Shown here in pieces: positions 18,181 through 27,834 of a DNA stretch of 64,000 bases. Each line of letters begins with the position of its first letter. The stretch's first letter is position 1. A model generated the notes under the pieces. That model saw only the letters and a list, made by a program, of their open reading frames with translations, had not been told where the DNA came from and ran no database searches. The stretch lies in the NCBI RefSeq assembly GCF_051251125.1, contig NZ_JBPCZL010000004.1; one strand, written 5' to 3'. This DNA comes from Carnimonas bestiolae. GTDB taxonomy: Bacteria > Pseudomonadota > Gammaproteobacteria > Pseudomonadales > Halomonadaceae. The translations under genes and the position numbers were made by a program.

Positions 18181-18819
18181 GGAACTCCGTCTCATTGTGC
18201 CGCTGACTGGGCGGACTTAACTTTATTCGGGCGCAATATGCAAAATTCAATTCGTTCACCCAGGCTGGCACGATAAAAACTGTTGCCTGCCTGAACGCTA
18301 TCAGTAAAAACGTTTGGCCTTGACGCCGCGCTGGCGCACAGCAGCATATTTCGCCAGCGCTACGTTAGTCAGCCCTAACGCTTGCCAGCAGCGGGCAGCA
18401 ACGCTGGCGCGCAAAAACGTGCAACGCATACAGCGTAGCTCAATACGGCAAGGGCCACCGTGAGCAACTAATGAAGCAGTTTGGTAACTGGCCTCGCCAC
18501 CAGCACCGCTACACGGGCACCAAGCCTCGCTAGGCAGGGGGCCCGCGAGAAGGGTCGGATGAGCGTTAAAATTCCGCCTACCCTACCCTAGCGCTGCACA
18601 ATTCGCCACAGGCAAGCCTGAATTGCCGCCAGCAGCAGCGTTTACCGGTGGCTGTGCTTAGCGTAAAGGCTCACTGCATAATGATTAGAAAAGTGGGAAA
18701 CTTTCGACAGTCAGAATTCAGTTTCTCGCTAACTTTTCCCAATTCGGTTAGATTAGCGACACTTACTCAGTAATGTTACTGACAACCGCTAACGACCTTA
18801 GCACTAAGGAGATCGCTTG
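18181..18819. other. topA-pykA divergent intergenic region
   Basis: 639 bp, the longest gene-free stretch in the core part. No gene is supported on either strand. Close to pykA it holds a near-palindrome at 18688-18705, TGGGAAA/TTTCCCA arms at 18694 and 18735, and CAGTAA-TG-TTACTG at 18768-18781, which could be a pykA operator. The half-site spacing does not fit HexR. Confidence 0.5.
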
Positions 18820-20289
18820 ATGTCGACTACCCAGCACACTCCGATTCGGCGTACCAAAATTGTCGCTACCCTCGGTCCCGCGAGCGATCGCCCCGGGGTT
18901 CTTGATGCGATGGTGAAAGCCGGCGTCGACGTGGTGCGACTGAACTTCTCCCACGGCTCTGCCGACGATCACCGCAACCGCGCCGAAGCAGTGCGCAAGG
19001 CAGCGGAACAGCAGGGCCGCACCGTTGCGATTCTCGGTGACCTGCAAGGGCCGAAGATCCGCATCGCGCGCTTCAAGGAAGGCAAGGTTGTACTCGAAGA
19101 AGGCGCCGATTTCCGCATCGATGTATCGCTCAACGATGACGACGGCGATCAGCATCAAGTGGGCTGCGACTACAAGGAACTGGCCGACGACCTTAAAGCG
19201 GGTGACGTACTGCTGCTCGATGACGGCCGCGTGGTATTTGACGTGGTCGACGTCAAGCCGCCGCACATCAACTGCAAGGTCAAGGTGGGCGGCAAGCTCT
19301 CCAACAATAAAGGCATCAACAAACAAGGCGGCGGTTTGTCGGCTGCTGCGCTGACCGAAAAAGACAAGCAGGACATGAAGACCGCCATCTCGATTGGCGT
19401 CGACTACCTGGCGATTTCGTTCCCCCGCTCTGGCGACGACATGCGCTACGCGCGTGATCTGATGGGCGAAGCAGGGAAAGGCATCGGTCTGGTGGCCAAG
19501 GTCGAGCGTGCTGAAGCCGTTGCCGACAACGAAACCCTCGACGACATTATCATTGCTTCGGACGCGGTAATGGTAGCGCGCGGTGACTTGGGCGTTGAAA
19601 TTGGCGATGCGCAGTTGATTGGCGTGCAGAAACGCATGATCGCACGTGCGCGCACCCTGGATCGCGTCGTCATCACCGCCACCCAGATGATGGAATCGAT
19701 GATTTCCAGCCCGCTGCCGACCCGCGCCGAAGTATTCGACGTCGCTAACGCAGTGCTCGATGGCACCGACGCGGTGATGTGTTCGGCAGAAACTGCTGCA
19801 GGCGACTTCCCGGTAGAAACAATTCAGGCAATGGACCGCTGCTGTCGTGGTGCCGAGCGCGAACGCGAAGCGCAAGAGTCGAAACACCGCATGAAAGACA
19901 CCTTCCATCGCATCGACGAAACCGTCGCGCTATCGGCCATGTATGCCGCTAACCATCTGGAAGGCGTGGCCGCTATCTCCTGTCTCACCGAGTCTGGACA
20001 TACGCCGCTGATTGCCTCGCGCATCCGCTCGGCGCTGCCGATTATCGGACTGTCGAACAACCCCGCCACGCTGCGTCGCATGGCGCTGTTCCGCGGCGTT
20101 ATTCCGCTGCACTTCGACGCTGATAACTTCGACAACGCTGAAGTGAACGCGCGCACGCTGGAAACACTGGAGTCACGCAAACTGCTGCAAGAAGGCGACT
20201 TCGTGATTCTGACCAAAGGCGATCACAGCTCGGCGCAAGGCGGCACCAATACCCTGAAGATCGTTCAGGTAGGTACCGAAATCGGCTGA
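18820..20289 (+). CDS. pykA: Pyruvate kinase (type II, PykA)
   Basis: Last step of glycolysis, PEP + ADP to pyruvate + ATP. 489 residues: RRTKIVATLGPAS, DVVRLNFSHGSADDH, GDLQGPKIRIARF, and the catalytic signature VITATQMMESMISSPLPTRAE followed by DVANAVLDGTDAVM. The length and the KTA-less C terminus fit PykA rather than PykF. AAGGAG lies eight bases before the ATG at 18820. A strong terminator follows. Confidence 0.96.
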   Translation: MSTTQHTPIRRTKIVATLGPASDRPGVLDAMVKAGVDVVRLNFSHGSADDHRNRAEAVRKAAEQQGRTVAILGDLQGPKIRIARFKEGKVVLEEGADFRIDVSLNDDDGDQHQVGCDYKELADDLKAGDVLLLDDGRVVFDVVDVKPPHINCKVKVGGKLSNNKGINKQGGGLSAAALTEKDKQDMKTAISIGVDYLAISFPRSGDDMRYARDLMGEAGKGIGLVAKVERAEAVADNETLDDIIIASDAVMVARGDLGVEIGDAQLIGVQKRMIARARTLDRVVITATQMMESMISSPLPTRAEVFDVANAVLDGTDAVMCSAETAAGDFPVETIQAMDRCCRGAEREREAQESKHRMKDTFHRIDETVALSAMYAANHLEGVAAISCLTESGHTPLIASRIRSALPIIGLSNNPATLRRMALFRGVIPLHFDADNFDNAEVNARTLETLESRKLLQEGDFVILTKGDHSSAQGGTNTLKIVQVGTEIG

Positions 20290-20312
20290 TACAGCGACGG
20301 CCGTTTCACCTG

Positions 20313-20350
20313 AAAAAACGCTGCCGGGCTTGGCCCGGCAGCGTTTTTTT
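20313..20350 (+). terminator. Strong rho-independent terminator after pykA
   Basis: AAAAAACGCTGCCGGGC, a TT loop, GCCCGGCAGCGTTTTTTT: an 11-bp GC-rich perfect stem with a T-run. The A-run on the other side also lets it serve the opposite strand. Confidence 0.93.
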
Positions 20351-20392
20351 ATGCGCGGTCACACCCGCACGAGGCGGATCATTCACACGCTG

Positions 20393-21031
20393 TTAGTCGG
20401 ACTCTACCTCGGTAATATCGCCGCGCAAAAACGCATAGAGGTGATGAATATCCTTTTCTAGCGTGCGGGGCGTCGAGAGCGGCGGCAAATCGTCAACGGC
20501 AAAGAAATCGGCGGCGTCTGTTTCGTTATTGGCAACAAAATCGGCGGCACTGAAGCGACTGCCGGCGGCCTCATCACAGAGATAAAAAAGCTTATAGATA
20601 TGGCTCGGCGACTGGTGCTTATAGTCGTGGAGATTGCGGTCGCGCAGCAGTGCCAAGCGTGGATTGACGGCTGCCAGCCCCGCCTCCTCCCAAATCTCAC
20701 GAATGGCGCCGGGGCCGGGTGGCTCGGCAACATCGGCCCAGCCACCGGGAAGCGTCCAGCAGCCGTCGCGGCGCTCGCGCACCAGCAGCACGCGGTTGTC
20801 GCGAAATACTGCGCCGCGCACATCGACCTTGGGCGTCGCGTAGCCCTTCTCGGGGAAGAAAAAGTTATCGACCTTTTCAACGGGTGAGTCAGACAGCGCG
20901 GCAAACATTTGGTGCGCCAGCCGCTCTAGCTCCTGGTAGCGCTCCAACTCGAAATGGTTGTCGGTATAGGTTTGTCCGGTTTGCGCCAGCGCTCTCAACC
21001 GTTGCGCGAAGTCTACCCAGTTCTGCGCCAT
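20393..21031 (-). CDS. Nudix hydrolase with N-terminal helical extension
   Basis: 212 residues. The Nudix box G-x5-E-x7-REIWEEAGL is complete (GGWADVAEPPGPGAIREIWEEAGL region, about residues 95-117), so it should hydrolyse a nucleoside diphosphate linked to another group. The N-terminal 60 residues (helical, FAQRLRALAQTGQTY) match the Nudix_N type of extension. Substrate not predictable. It is convergent with pykA and separated from it by the terminator. Confidence 0.9.
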   Translation of the reverse strand: MAQNWVDFAQRLRALAQTGQTYTDNHFELERYQELERLAHQMFAALSDSPVEKVDNFFFPEKGYATPKVDVRGAVFRDNRVLLVRERRDGCWTLPGGWADVAEPPGPGAIREIWEEAGLAAVNPRLALLRDRNLHDYKHQSPSHIYKLFYLCDEAAGSRFSAADFVANNETDAADFFAVDDLPPLSTPRTLEKDIHHLYAFLRGDITEVESD

Positions 21032-21224
21032 GCCTCTCGAAGCCTCCAGTAAATGACTACCATTACGATCAGTGTACGACCAATAACGCGACGGCGATAC
21101 CGCTATCAGAATGCCCCCAGGGCCGCGCTAGCGGGGTGAAAACAGCGCCATCAAACGCAGCGAACGCGGCCAGATGGCCGCGCTCGTTACGCATGCAGTG
21201 CCGATAAAGGTCACGCGCTGGCGG

Positions 21225-22208
21225 TTATTTCACCTGCCCGCCGTGGGCCTGCTTGTCAGCGTGGTAGCTTGAGCGCACCAGCGGGCCGGAGGCTACGTGG
21301 GTAAAGCCCATTTCGTACCCTTTGTCGGCATACCATTCGAAGGTTTTGGGCGGCACCCAGCGGTCGATGGGCAGGTGGCTGCGCGACGGCTGCATGTACT
21401 GCCCAATCGTCAGCATATCGACGTTGTGTGCGCGTAGATCACGCATGACCTCGAGAATCTGCTCGTCGGTCTCGCCCACTCCGACCATCAAACCGGATTT
21501 GGTCATGATATCGGGGCGCGCTTCCTTGTAGCGCTTGAGCAGATCAAGCGACCACTGATAATCGGCCCCCGGACGCACCTTGCGATACAGCGACGGCACG
21601 GTTTCGAGGTTGTGGTTGAACACATCCGGCGGCTCCTGTGCCAGCACCTCGAGCGCAACATCCATGCGGCCACGGAAATCGGGCACCAGCGTCTCGATTT
21701 CGATATTGGGGCTGCGCTTTCTGATCTCGCGAATACACTCCAGGAAGTGGTTGGCACCGCCGTCGCGCAGATCGTCGCGATCCACCGAGGTGATGACCAC
21801 ATAGCGCAGGCGCATATCAGCGATTGCCTCGGCCAGCTCGCGCGGCTCATTTTCATTCAGCGCATTGGGACGCCCGTGTGCCACATCGCAAAACGGACAG
21901 CGGCGGGTGCAGATATCGCCCATGATCATGAAGGTAGCGGTGCCGTTGCTGAAGCACTCGCCCAGATTAGGACAGGAGGCTTCCTCACACACCGAATGCA
22001 GGCCGTGCTGGCGCAGCGTGTTCTTGATGCGAGTCACCTCCGGCGAGATCGGCATGCGAACCTTCAGCCAATCAGGCTTTTTAGGCAGCGTTTCGGTAGG
22101 GATCACCTTGACCGGAATACGCGCCATCTTTTCCGCGCCGCGCAGTTTTACCCCACGCTCAACGCGGTTGGCGCGCGCTTTGGTGCTGCTGGCGGTTGTC
22201 TCACTCAT
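21225..22208 (-). CDS. lipA: Lipoyl synthase
   Basis: Radical SAM enzyme that inserts two sulfurs into octanoyl-protein to make lipoate. 327 residues. Auxiliary cluster CEEASCPNLGEC, SAM cluster CTRRCPFC, and the C-terminal RSSYHAD that ligates the auxiliary cluster through Ser. The ATG at 22208 overlaps the lipB stop by 8 bp; an upstream in-frame codon at 22262 lies inside lipB. It is the final gene of the dacA-ybeD-lipB-lipA run. Confidence 0.97.
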   Translation of the reverse strand: MSETTASSTKARANRVERGVKLRGAEKMARIPVKVIPTETLPKKPDWLKVRMPISPEVTRIKNTLRQHGLHSVCEEASCPNLGECFSNGTATFMIMGDICTRRCPFCDVAHGRPNALNENEPRELAEAIADMRLRYVVITSVDRDDLRDGGANHFLECIREIRKRSPNIEIETLVPDFRGRMDVALEVLAQEPPDVFNHNLETVPSLYRKVRPGADYQWSLDLLKRYKEARPDIMTKSGLMVGVGETDEQILEVMRDLRAHNVDMLTIGQYMQPSRSHLPIDRWVPPKTFEWYADKGYEMGFTHVASGPLVRSSYHADKQAHGGQVK

Positions 22209-22959
22209 CGACTTGTCCTGGCTTATCTGTTGTATGGGCCACGCTGTCGGGCAGCTTGTCATGGTGATTCATGATCAGGCGCTGGGTAACGCCCTGCTGC
22301 GATAAGGCGTGTGCGAAGGCGGCCAACCATCGTGGCGCTTCGCTGGCACAGCTGGGTGAAGTGCTCACCCAGTCGCTTAACTGAGTCATCTTCATTCCGG
22401 CATAGCCGCATGGATCGATACGCAGGAAAGGCGCCAGATCCATGGCGATATTGTACGCGACACCGTGAAAGCTGCATCCTCTTCGAATGCGCAGCCCCAG
22501 CGAGGCGATTTTCATTTCGCCCTGCTGAGGGTGATCGACATAGACACCGGGCGCATCGGGGCGCGCATAGGCGGCTACGTTATGTGATGCGCAGGCCCCC
22601 ACAATAGAGCCTTCAAGCGCTGAAACCAAGGCCCGCACGCCAATTCCCAAGCGCTTGATATCGAACAGCACGTAGGCCACCAGCTGCCCGGGGCCATGGT
22701 AGGTGACCTGCCCGCCGCGGTCTGCCTGCACAACCTCGATATCACCCACATCGAGCAGATGATCGGGCCGGCCGGCCTGCCCCTGGGTGAATACCGGCGG
22801 GTGCTGCACTAGCCAGATCTGGTCACGATCATCGGCACCGCGGTTGGCGGTGTAGTGATGCATGGCCGCTAGCGTGCGCCGGTAAGGCATTACCCCGAGC
22901 TGATACACATCGACCTGATGCGTTGCCGTTACCGCTGAGAGCGACGCTGGTGCACTCAT
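22201..22959 (-). CDS. lipB: Octanoyl-[ACP]:protein N-octanoyltransferase
   Basis: Transfers octanoyl from ACP to lipoyl domains. 252 residues. Signature RGGQVTYHGPGQLVAY, then the lysine region EMKIASLGLRI and the thioester Cys in IDPCGYAGMKMTQL. The ATG at 22959 comes one base after the ybeD stop, with GGTGA upstream, so coupling is likely. Confidence 0.97.
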   Translation of the reverse strand: MSAPASLSAVTATHQVDVYQLGVMPYRRTLAAMHHYTANRGADDRDQIWLVQHPPVFTQGQAGRPDHLLDVGDIEVVQADRGGQVTYHGPGQLVAYVLFDIKRLGIGVRALVSALEGSIVGACASHNVAAYARPDAPGVYVDHPQQGEMKIASLGLRIRRGCSFHGVAYNIAMDLAPFLRIDPCGYAGMKMTQLSDWVSTSPSCASEAPRWLAAFAHALSQQGVTQRLIMNHHDKLPDSVAHTTDKPGQVDE

Positions 22960-22960
22960 G

Positions 22961-23293
22961 CTAGATCACCATGTGCACGTGACCGCTGGCCTTCAACGCT
23001 GCGAACAGCTCCTTGAGCTGCTGCTCGCTGGTCGCCCTGATAGTCACACGCAGCGAGCGGAAGCGGCCGTTGCGGCTATCCTGCACTGACACCGTACTTG
23101 CGTCGACACCCGGCGCAAACTGCTCAACGATGGCCAGCATTTGGGCTTTGAATTCGTCGCTGGCATCGCCAACGATCTTGATCGGGTAATCGGTCGGAAA
23201 CTCGATTTTCGGCGGCAGCTGACCCGACGCCGATGAATTTTTCTCGGCACTGTCGGACATCACGACCGGCTTATCTGAGTTGGGGAACTTCAT
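22961..23293 (-). CDS. ybeD: YbeD family protein (DUF493)
   Basis: 110 residues with a C-terminal ferredoxin-like, ACT-type fold (IEFPTDYPIKIVGDASDEFK ... YRSLRVTIRA-like strand ... LKASGHVHMVI). The place between dacA and lipB is conserved. Function not settled; a link to lipoylation is suggested only by neighbourhood. The start at 23293 has AGGAG eight bases upstream; the N-terminal 30 residues, Ser/Asn-rich, are extra compared with E. coli (87 residues). Confidence 0.9.
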   Translation of the reverse strand: MKFPNSDKPVVMSDSAEKNSSASGQLPPKIEFPTDYPIKIVGDASDEFKAQMLAIVEQFAPGVDASTVSVQDSRNGRFRSLRVTIRATSEQQLKELFAALKASGHVHMVI

Positions 23294-23367
23294 GAGGTGC
23301 TCTCCTGACGCTAACGCCAGCGTTAAACGCAATGAGCAGCGCCATGCGCTGCTCATTGATGGTTGGC

Positions 23368-24585
23368 TTAGAACCAACCAGTGACGGTACGAACGATGCT
23401 ATCCCAGCCTTTGCGGATAAAGCCACCTTCGTCATCGGACTCAAGCGCTACCAGCGGACGGGAAGTAACAACTTCACCATCGTGTACGATGGAGAGCTTA
23501 CCGAGTACCTGACCCTTGCTGATGGGCGCATTGAGATCGGACTCGAGCTCAACTCGCTGCGACAGGCCTTTCTGCTTGTTCTGCGGCAGCGTGACGTATA
23601 CGTCTTTCGGGAAGCCGACCGGCACGGTAGTGCTGGCACCGCCCCACACGCGTGCATCGCGTACCACGTGGCCTGCTTCGAACAGCTTACGGGTGTGGAA
23701 GTAACGGAAGCCGTAGGAAATCAGCTTGAGCGTTTCCTGCGCGCGGGCAGATTCATTTTTGGTGCCCAGCACAACAGCGATCATGCGGCTGCCATTTTCG
23801 GTGCCCGAGGCCACCATGCAGTAGCCCGCTGCGTCGGTATAGCCGGTTTTCAGGCCATCGATGCGCTTGTCGCGCCACAGCAGCAGGTTGCGGTTAGGCT
23901 GGCGGATGCCGTTGTAGACGAACTCTTTCTCTTTATAGAGCTTATAGTGATCGGGATAGTCGTCGATGATGTGACGCGACAGCTCGGCCAGATCGTAAGC
24001 AGAAGAGTAATGGTTATCGTGGGGCAGACCGGTAGCATTGACGTAGTGCGTGTCCTTCAGACCCAGCATCTGCGCGTGCTGGTTCATCAGCTGGGCAAAC
24101 GAATCCTCGCTGCCGCCGATGTGCTCGGCCATGGTAACGGCGGCGTCATTGCCCGACTGCACCACGATGCCTTGCATCAGATTGTCGATCGACACTCGCG
24201 TGTTGGGCTTGAGGAACATCCGCGAACCACCGGTACGCCAGGCATGTTCGCTCACCAGCGCTTGATCATCGCCGTGCAGACGGCCAGCGGCCATCTCGTA
24301 CTCAGCGATATAGGAGGTCATCAGTTTGGTCAGACTGGCGGGCGGCAGGCGCTTGTGCTCGTCATGCGCATAGATAACGTCGCCACTGTCAGCGTCCATC
24401 AGCACCCAAGAGGTTGCCGCGACCGATGGAGGTTCGGGCATGAAGTCCTGCGGATTAACCGAAGGCTGCTGAGAATCGGGCACCGGCCCTTCGGCAGCGC
24501 TTGCCGCAGAGGCACCGGCAAAGGTCAGCAGCGCCACAAACCCAAGGTTGCGCCAGCGTTTTACTAAAATTGCGTTTTGCATCAT
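23368..24585 (-). CDS. dacA: D-alanyl-D-alanine carboxypeptidase (PBP5/6 type)
   Basis: Periplasmic DD-carboxypeptidase that trims the fifth D-Ala. 405 residues from the ATG at 24585 (a second ATG follows directly). Signal peptide with cleavage near ASAASA-AEG. Active-site motifs SLTK, SGN and KTG (GLKTGYTDAAGYC) in order. A C-terminal beta domain and a basic/amphipathic tail (GFIRKGWDSIVRTVTGWF) anchor it to the membrane. Confidence 0.96.
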   Translation of the reverse strand: MMQNAILVKRWRNLGFVALLTFAGASAASAAEGPVPDSQQPSVNPQDFMPEPPSVAATSWVLMDADSGDVIYAHDEHKRLPPASLTKLMTSYIAEYEMAAGRLHGDDQALVSEHAWRTGGSRMFLKPNTRVSIDNLMQGIVVQSGNDAAVTMAEHIGGSEDSFAQLMNQHAQMLGLKDTHYVNATGLPHDNHYSSAYDLAELSRHIIDDYPDHYKLYKEKEFVYNGIRQPNRNLLLWRDKRIDGLKTGYTDAAGYCMVASGTENGSRMIAVVLGTKNESARAQETLKLISYGFRYFHTRKLFEAGHVVRDARVWGGASTTVPVGFPKDVYVTLPQNKQKGLSQRVELESDLNAPISKGQVLGKLSIVHDGEVVTSRPLVALESDDEGGFIRKGWDSIVRTVTGWF

Positions 24586-24671
24586 GGCGAATATCTTCTC
24601 TCTATTATGATAGTGAAGCAGCCAGCGCCCCGCTCCGACAGTATTCGCAACGGGCAAGCGCGCTTCAAACG

Positions 24672-25544
24672 TTATGGCGTACCGGTCACCACCAGCGGAT
24701 GACTGTAGCCCAGTGCTTCAAGTTGACGACGCGCATCTTCAACGTCAGCAGGCGAATCCCAGGGGCCGGCCTGCACGCGGTATATGCCGTTAAACGGCAC
24801 CACTCTGCCGTTCACGCCCAGCTTGTCGGCCAGCGTTTGGCGCAATTGCTCGGCAGAGGAGGCATTTCCCACTGCTGCCACCTGCAAATAGGTATTACCG
24901 GAGCCGGCGGTGGGCGCTTGCTGAGGCCCAGCCGATGCACCCGAAGAGACCGCTTCAGCGGGCTCGCTTGCTTCATCGTCGGCATTCCACTGGCGCGGGT
25001 CGATGGCTTCAACCCTGACACGTGCAGTGCCTTGATTGAGATAACCAAGCTTATAGGCGGCAGCATAGGAAAGGTCGAGAATACGATCACTATGGAAAGG
25101 ACCGCGATCATTTACCCTGACAATAACATGACGGCCATTCGCCAGGTTAGTCACCCGCACGTAGGTAGGCAGCGGCAGCGTTTTGTGCGCAGCGGACATG
25201 CCGTACATGTCGTAGCGCTCACCGTTGGAGGTCGCGTAGCCGTCGAACTTAGTGCCATAGAATGATGCCAGCCCAACTTCGTTGTAGCCGCTAGCGTTGT
25301 CCATCACTCGGTAGGTTTGCCCCGATACTTCATAGGTGGGGCCGTTGCCGCCTTTGGAGCGCGGCTCGACACGCGGCACAGCATCCTTCACTTCCGACAG
25401 ATCGCGCTTTTCGCTGGGATAGGCGTCGGTGTCGTTGGCGTAGCGCCCTGCGTTGGGCCCGCCCCCGCCACCAGCACAGCCGGCCAGCACCACCACTGCT
25501 AACGAGGCGCCCAGCGCCGCTACAAGAGTTGTACGAGAGCCCAT
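24672..25544 (-). CDS. rlpA: Septal ring lytic transglycosylase RlpA
   Basis: 290-residue lipoprotein. Lipobox LAGC (about residues 20-23), double-psi beta barrel with VGLASFYGTKFDGYATSNGERYDM and VRVNDRGPFHSDRILDLSYAAA (the catalytic Asp-Arg-Gly region), then a C-terminal SPOR domain (TYLQVAAVGNASSAEQL ... YRVQAGPW) that binds denuded glycan at the septum. Its ATG overlaps the mltB stop by one base (TGATG), indicating coupling. Confidence 0.95.
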   Translation of the reverse strand: MGSRTTLVAALGASLAVVVLAGCAGGGGGPNAGRYANDTDAYPSEKRDLSEVKDAVPRVEPRSKGGNGPTYEVSGQTYRVMDNASGYNEVGLASFYGTKFDGYATSNGERYDMYGMSAAHKTLPLPTYVRVTNLANGRHVIVRVNDRGPFHSDRILDLSYAAAYKLGYLNQGTARVRVEAIDPRQWNADDEASEPAEAVSSGASAGPQQAPTAGSGNTYLQVAAVGNASSAEQLRQTLADKLGVNGRVVPFNGIYRVQAGPWDSPADVEDARRQLEALGYSHPLVVTGTP

Positions 25545-26608
25545 CAGTGCTTAAGCGCCTCTTTGATTTGTTCGGCCAATTCCGCCACCACCATGGCGTA
25601 CAGATGACTTCGATTATAGAGCGTAATCACGTGGAAGTTGCGAGTGCCCAGCCACCAGTCAAGATGCCCGTCGGCGTAATCAAGGGCGACGGGAGTGACG
25701 CGTTCATCGCGCGCCAGCGGCACCAGCGATTGAATACCGTTGTCGCGCAGCTCAGCGTTCGACACGCTGGGCGCATCGATCGAGTTGATCGGCAGACCGT
25801 TGGGCGTTTCACGCTCAGGCCCCTGCGCGGGCAGCGCCACCGGCACACCCTGCACCCAACCGTGTTCGGCAAAGTAGTTGGCAACGCTACCAATTGCATC
25901 GCTTGGCTCATCGACCAGATCGCGCACGCCGTTGCCATTGAAATCGACCGCGTAGGCGGCATAGCTCGACGGAATGAACTGTGAGTAGCCGAAGGCACCG
26001 GCATAGGAGCCTTTGATCGCGAGCGGGTCGAGATGCTGTTGCTGCGTGAGCGTCAGGTAGGCTTCCAGCTCTTTGCGGAAGAACTCATGGCGCGGCGGAT
26101 AATCGAAGGCGAGCGTTGAGAGCGCATCGATCACCCGAATATTGCCCTTGTTTCTGCCATACGACGTTTCAACGCCAAGAATGGCGGCGATAATTTCACG
26201 CGGCACGCCGTATTCACGCTCGGCGCGCTCGAAGTCATCAAGGTGCTCGGCGATAAACGCCACGCCCTGATTAACCCGCTGCGGCTTGATGAAAATCTGG
26301 CGGTACTGATCCCAGCGCAGATGATGTTCGGCCGGACGCGACATGGCGTCGAGCACCTGCTGGCTGCGTTCGGCGTGACTCATCACGTCCGCCAGTGCTT
26401 CAGCATCCAGATGATGGTGTTCAGCCAGTTGATCGATCATTGCGGCCACATCGGGGTGGCTATCGGGGGCGTAGTTGTGTGCATCGGCCGATGCCAGCGG
26501 AGCCGCGGACAGCAGCGCCACGGGCAGCAGCCAGCGGCGCGCTATGCGGTGCAGTAGCGGCACTATCGGCGAGGCAACCCGGGAAGAGGTAGCCGCATCA
26601 TCAATCAT
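25544..26608 (-). CDS. mltB: Membrane-bound lytic murein transglycosylase B
   Basis: Cleaves the glycan strand to 1,6-anhydroMurNAc ends. About 354 residues with the catalytic Glu in AAILGVETSYGRNKG and family phrases GSYAGAFGYSQFIPSSY and DFNGNGVRDL. The hydrophobic stretch LLPVALLSAAPLASA is a signal peptide; no lipobox Cys is at its end, so the soluble form is likely. The start is uncertain: ATG 26608 gives a 27-residue pre-signal region, while the ATG at 26692 overlaps the rodA stop (TAATG) and would add 28 residues. Confidence 0.9.
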   Translation of the reverse strand: MIDDAATSSRVASPIVPLLHRIARRWLLPVALLSAAPLASADAHNYAPDSHPDVAAMIDQLAEHHHLDAEALADVMSHAERSQQVLDAMSRPAEHHLRWDQYRQIFIKPQRVNQGVAFIAEHLDDFERAEREYGVPREIIAAILGVETSYGRNKGNIRVIDALSTLAFDYPPRHEFFRKELEAYLTLTQQQHLDPLAIKGSYAGAFGYSQFIPSSYAAYAVDFNGNGVRDLVDEPSDAIGSVANYFAEHGWVQGVPVALPAQGPERETPNGLPINSIDAPSVSNAELRDNGIQSLVPLARDERVTPVALDYADGHLDWWLGTRNFHVITLYNRSHLYAMVVAELAEQIKEALKH

Positions 26609-26691
26609 GGTGGGGAGTTGCCTTAGCAAACCGACATTCCTGTCAGGTGATCTACATACCCACGCCCTGCTTCCTTGCAAAACGTGACGCA

Positions 26692-27828
26692 TTACCGCGA
26701 CACCAGCCTGCGCTGGGTGCCAATTGACATCAGGATACCGAACCCTGCCAGCAAGGTCACGCTGGCGGTGCCGCCATAGCTGATTAACGGCAGCGGTACC
26801 CCCACCACCGGCATCAGGCCACTGACCATGCCGATGTTGACGACGACATAAATAAAGAAGATCAGCGCCAAACTACCGGCGGCCAATCGGCCGAAGGTGT
26901 CCTGGGCGCGCGATGCCAGCATCATGCCACGGAACACCACCACCAGATAGCCAAGCAGCAGCAGGCACACGCCCACGAAACCAAACTCTTCGGCCAGCAC
27001 AGCAACGATGAAATCGGTGTGGCTTTCCGGCAAAAACTGCAAGTGCGACTGCGAGCCGTGGGTCCAGCCCTTGCCAAAGATACCGCCCGAGCCAATCGCG
27101 GTTTTCGACTGGATGATGTTCCAGCCTGCACCAAGCGGATCGGTTTCGGGACTCAGGAAGGTCATTACACGCTGCTGCTGATAGTCGTACATGTTGAACC
27201 ACAGCAGCGGCAAGGCGGCTACCACGATCAGCACGCAGATACCAATCAAGCGCCACGAGATGCCCGCAAACAGGATTACGAAGCAGCCACCGAAGGTGAC
27301 CAGCATGGCGGTACCCAGGTCGGGCTGATCCATGATCAGCGCCACCGGCACCATCAGCAAAATCAGGCACACCAGCAGATCGAGCCACGACAGCGGCAGG
27401 CTGCGCTTGGAGAGATAGGTTGCCAGGGTCATCGGCATGACTATCTTCATGAATTCCGACGGCTGAAAGCGCCCCACGCCGGGAATGATCAGCCAGCGCT
27501 GCGCGCCCATGGCGTGATAGCCCAACGCCGCCACTGCGACCAGCAGAGCCACCACCACCACATAGATCAGCGGTGTCCAGCGCACCATCACGGTGGGAGG
27601 AATCTGTGCGATCGCGATCATCAGCACCAGCGCCATCACGAAGCGCACGGCCTGTGCCTCGACCATGAAGGTGCTCTCGCCAGCGGCGCTGTACAGCACA
27701 ATCAGGCCGCCCAGCATAATGATGCTGAGGGCCCCCACCAGCCACAGGTCGATATGCAGAGCGTCGAGTCCAAACCAGCGCGAACGTCGTTGTTTGCGTC
27801 GAATCACGCGTGTGACAGCATCGATCAT
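26692..27828 (-). CDS. rodA: Peptidoglycan glycosyltransferase RodA (SEDS family)
   Basis: Polytopic SEDS polymerase of the elongasome, working with PBP2. 378 residues with about ten membrane segments. Family phrases: MGAQRWLIIPGVGRFQPSEFMKI, DQPDLGTAMLV, LPESHTDFIVAVLAEEFGF and the C-terminal VGVPLPLISYGGTA. It begins 6 bp after the mrdA stop, so the pair is co-transcribed. Confidence 0.97.
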   Translation of the reverse strand: MIDAVTRVIRRKQRRSRWFGLDALHIDLWLVGALSIIMLGGLIVLYSAAGESTFMVEAQAVRFVMALVLMIAIAQIPPTVMVRWTPLIYVVVVALLVAVAALGYHAMGAQRWLIIPGVGRFQPSEFMKIVMPMTLATYLSKRSLPLSWLDLLVCLILLMVPVALIMDQPDLGTAMLVTFGGCFVILFAGISWRLIGICVLIVVAALPLLWFNMYDYQQQRVMTFLSPETDPLGAGWNIIQSKTAIGSGGIFGKGWTHGSQSHLQFLPESHTDFIVAVLAEEFGFVGVCLLLLGYLVVVFRGMMLASRAQDTFGRLAAGSLALIFFIYVVVNIGMVSGLMPVVGVPLPLISYGGTASVTLLAGFGILMSIGTQRRLVSR

Positions 27829-27834
27829 GGTGTT

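Noticed and set aside
18768..18781. HexR-type operator before pykA
   Set aside because: The CAGTAA-TG-TTACTG spacing does not fit the HexR consensus; recorded only as a palindrome.
26609..26692. Longer MltB start overlapping the rodA stop
   Set aside because: It would place 55 residues before the signal peptide core; kept only as an alternative because the TAATG overlap is suggestive.
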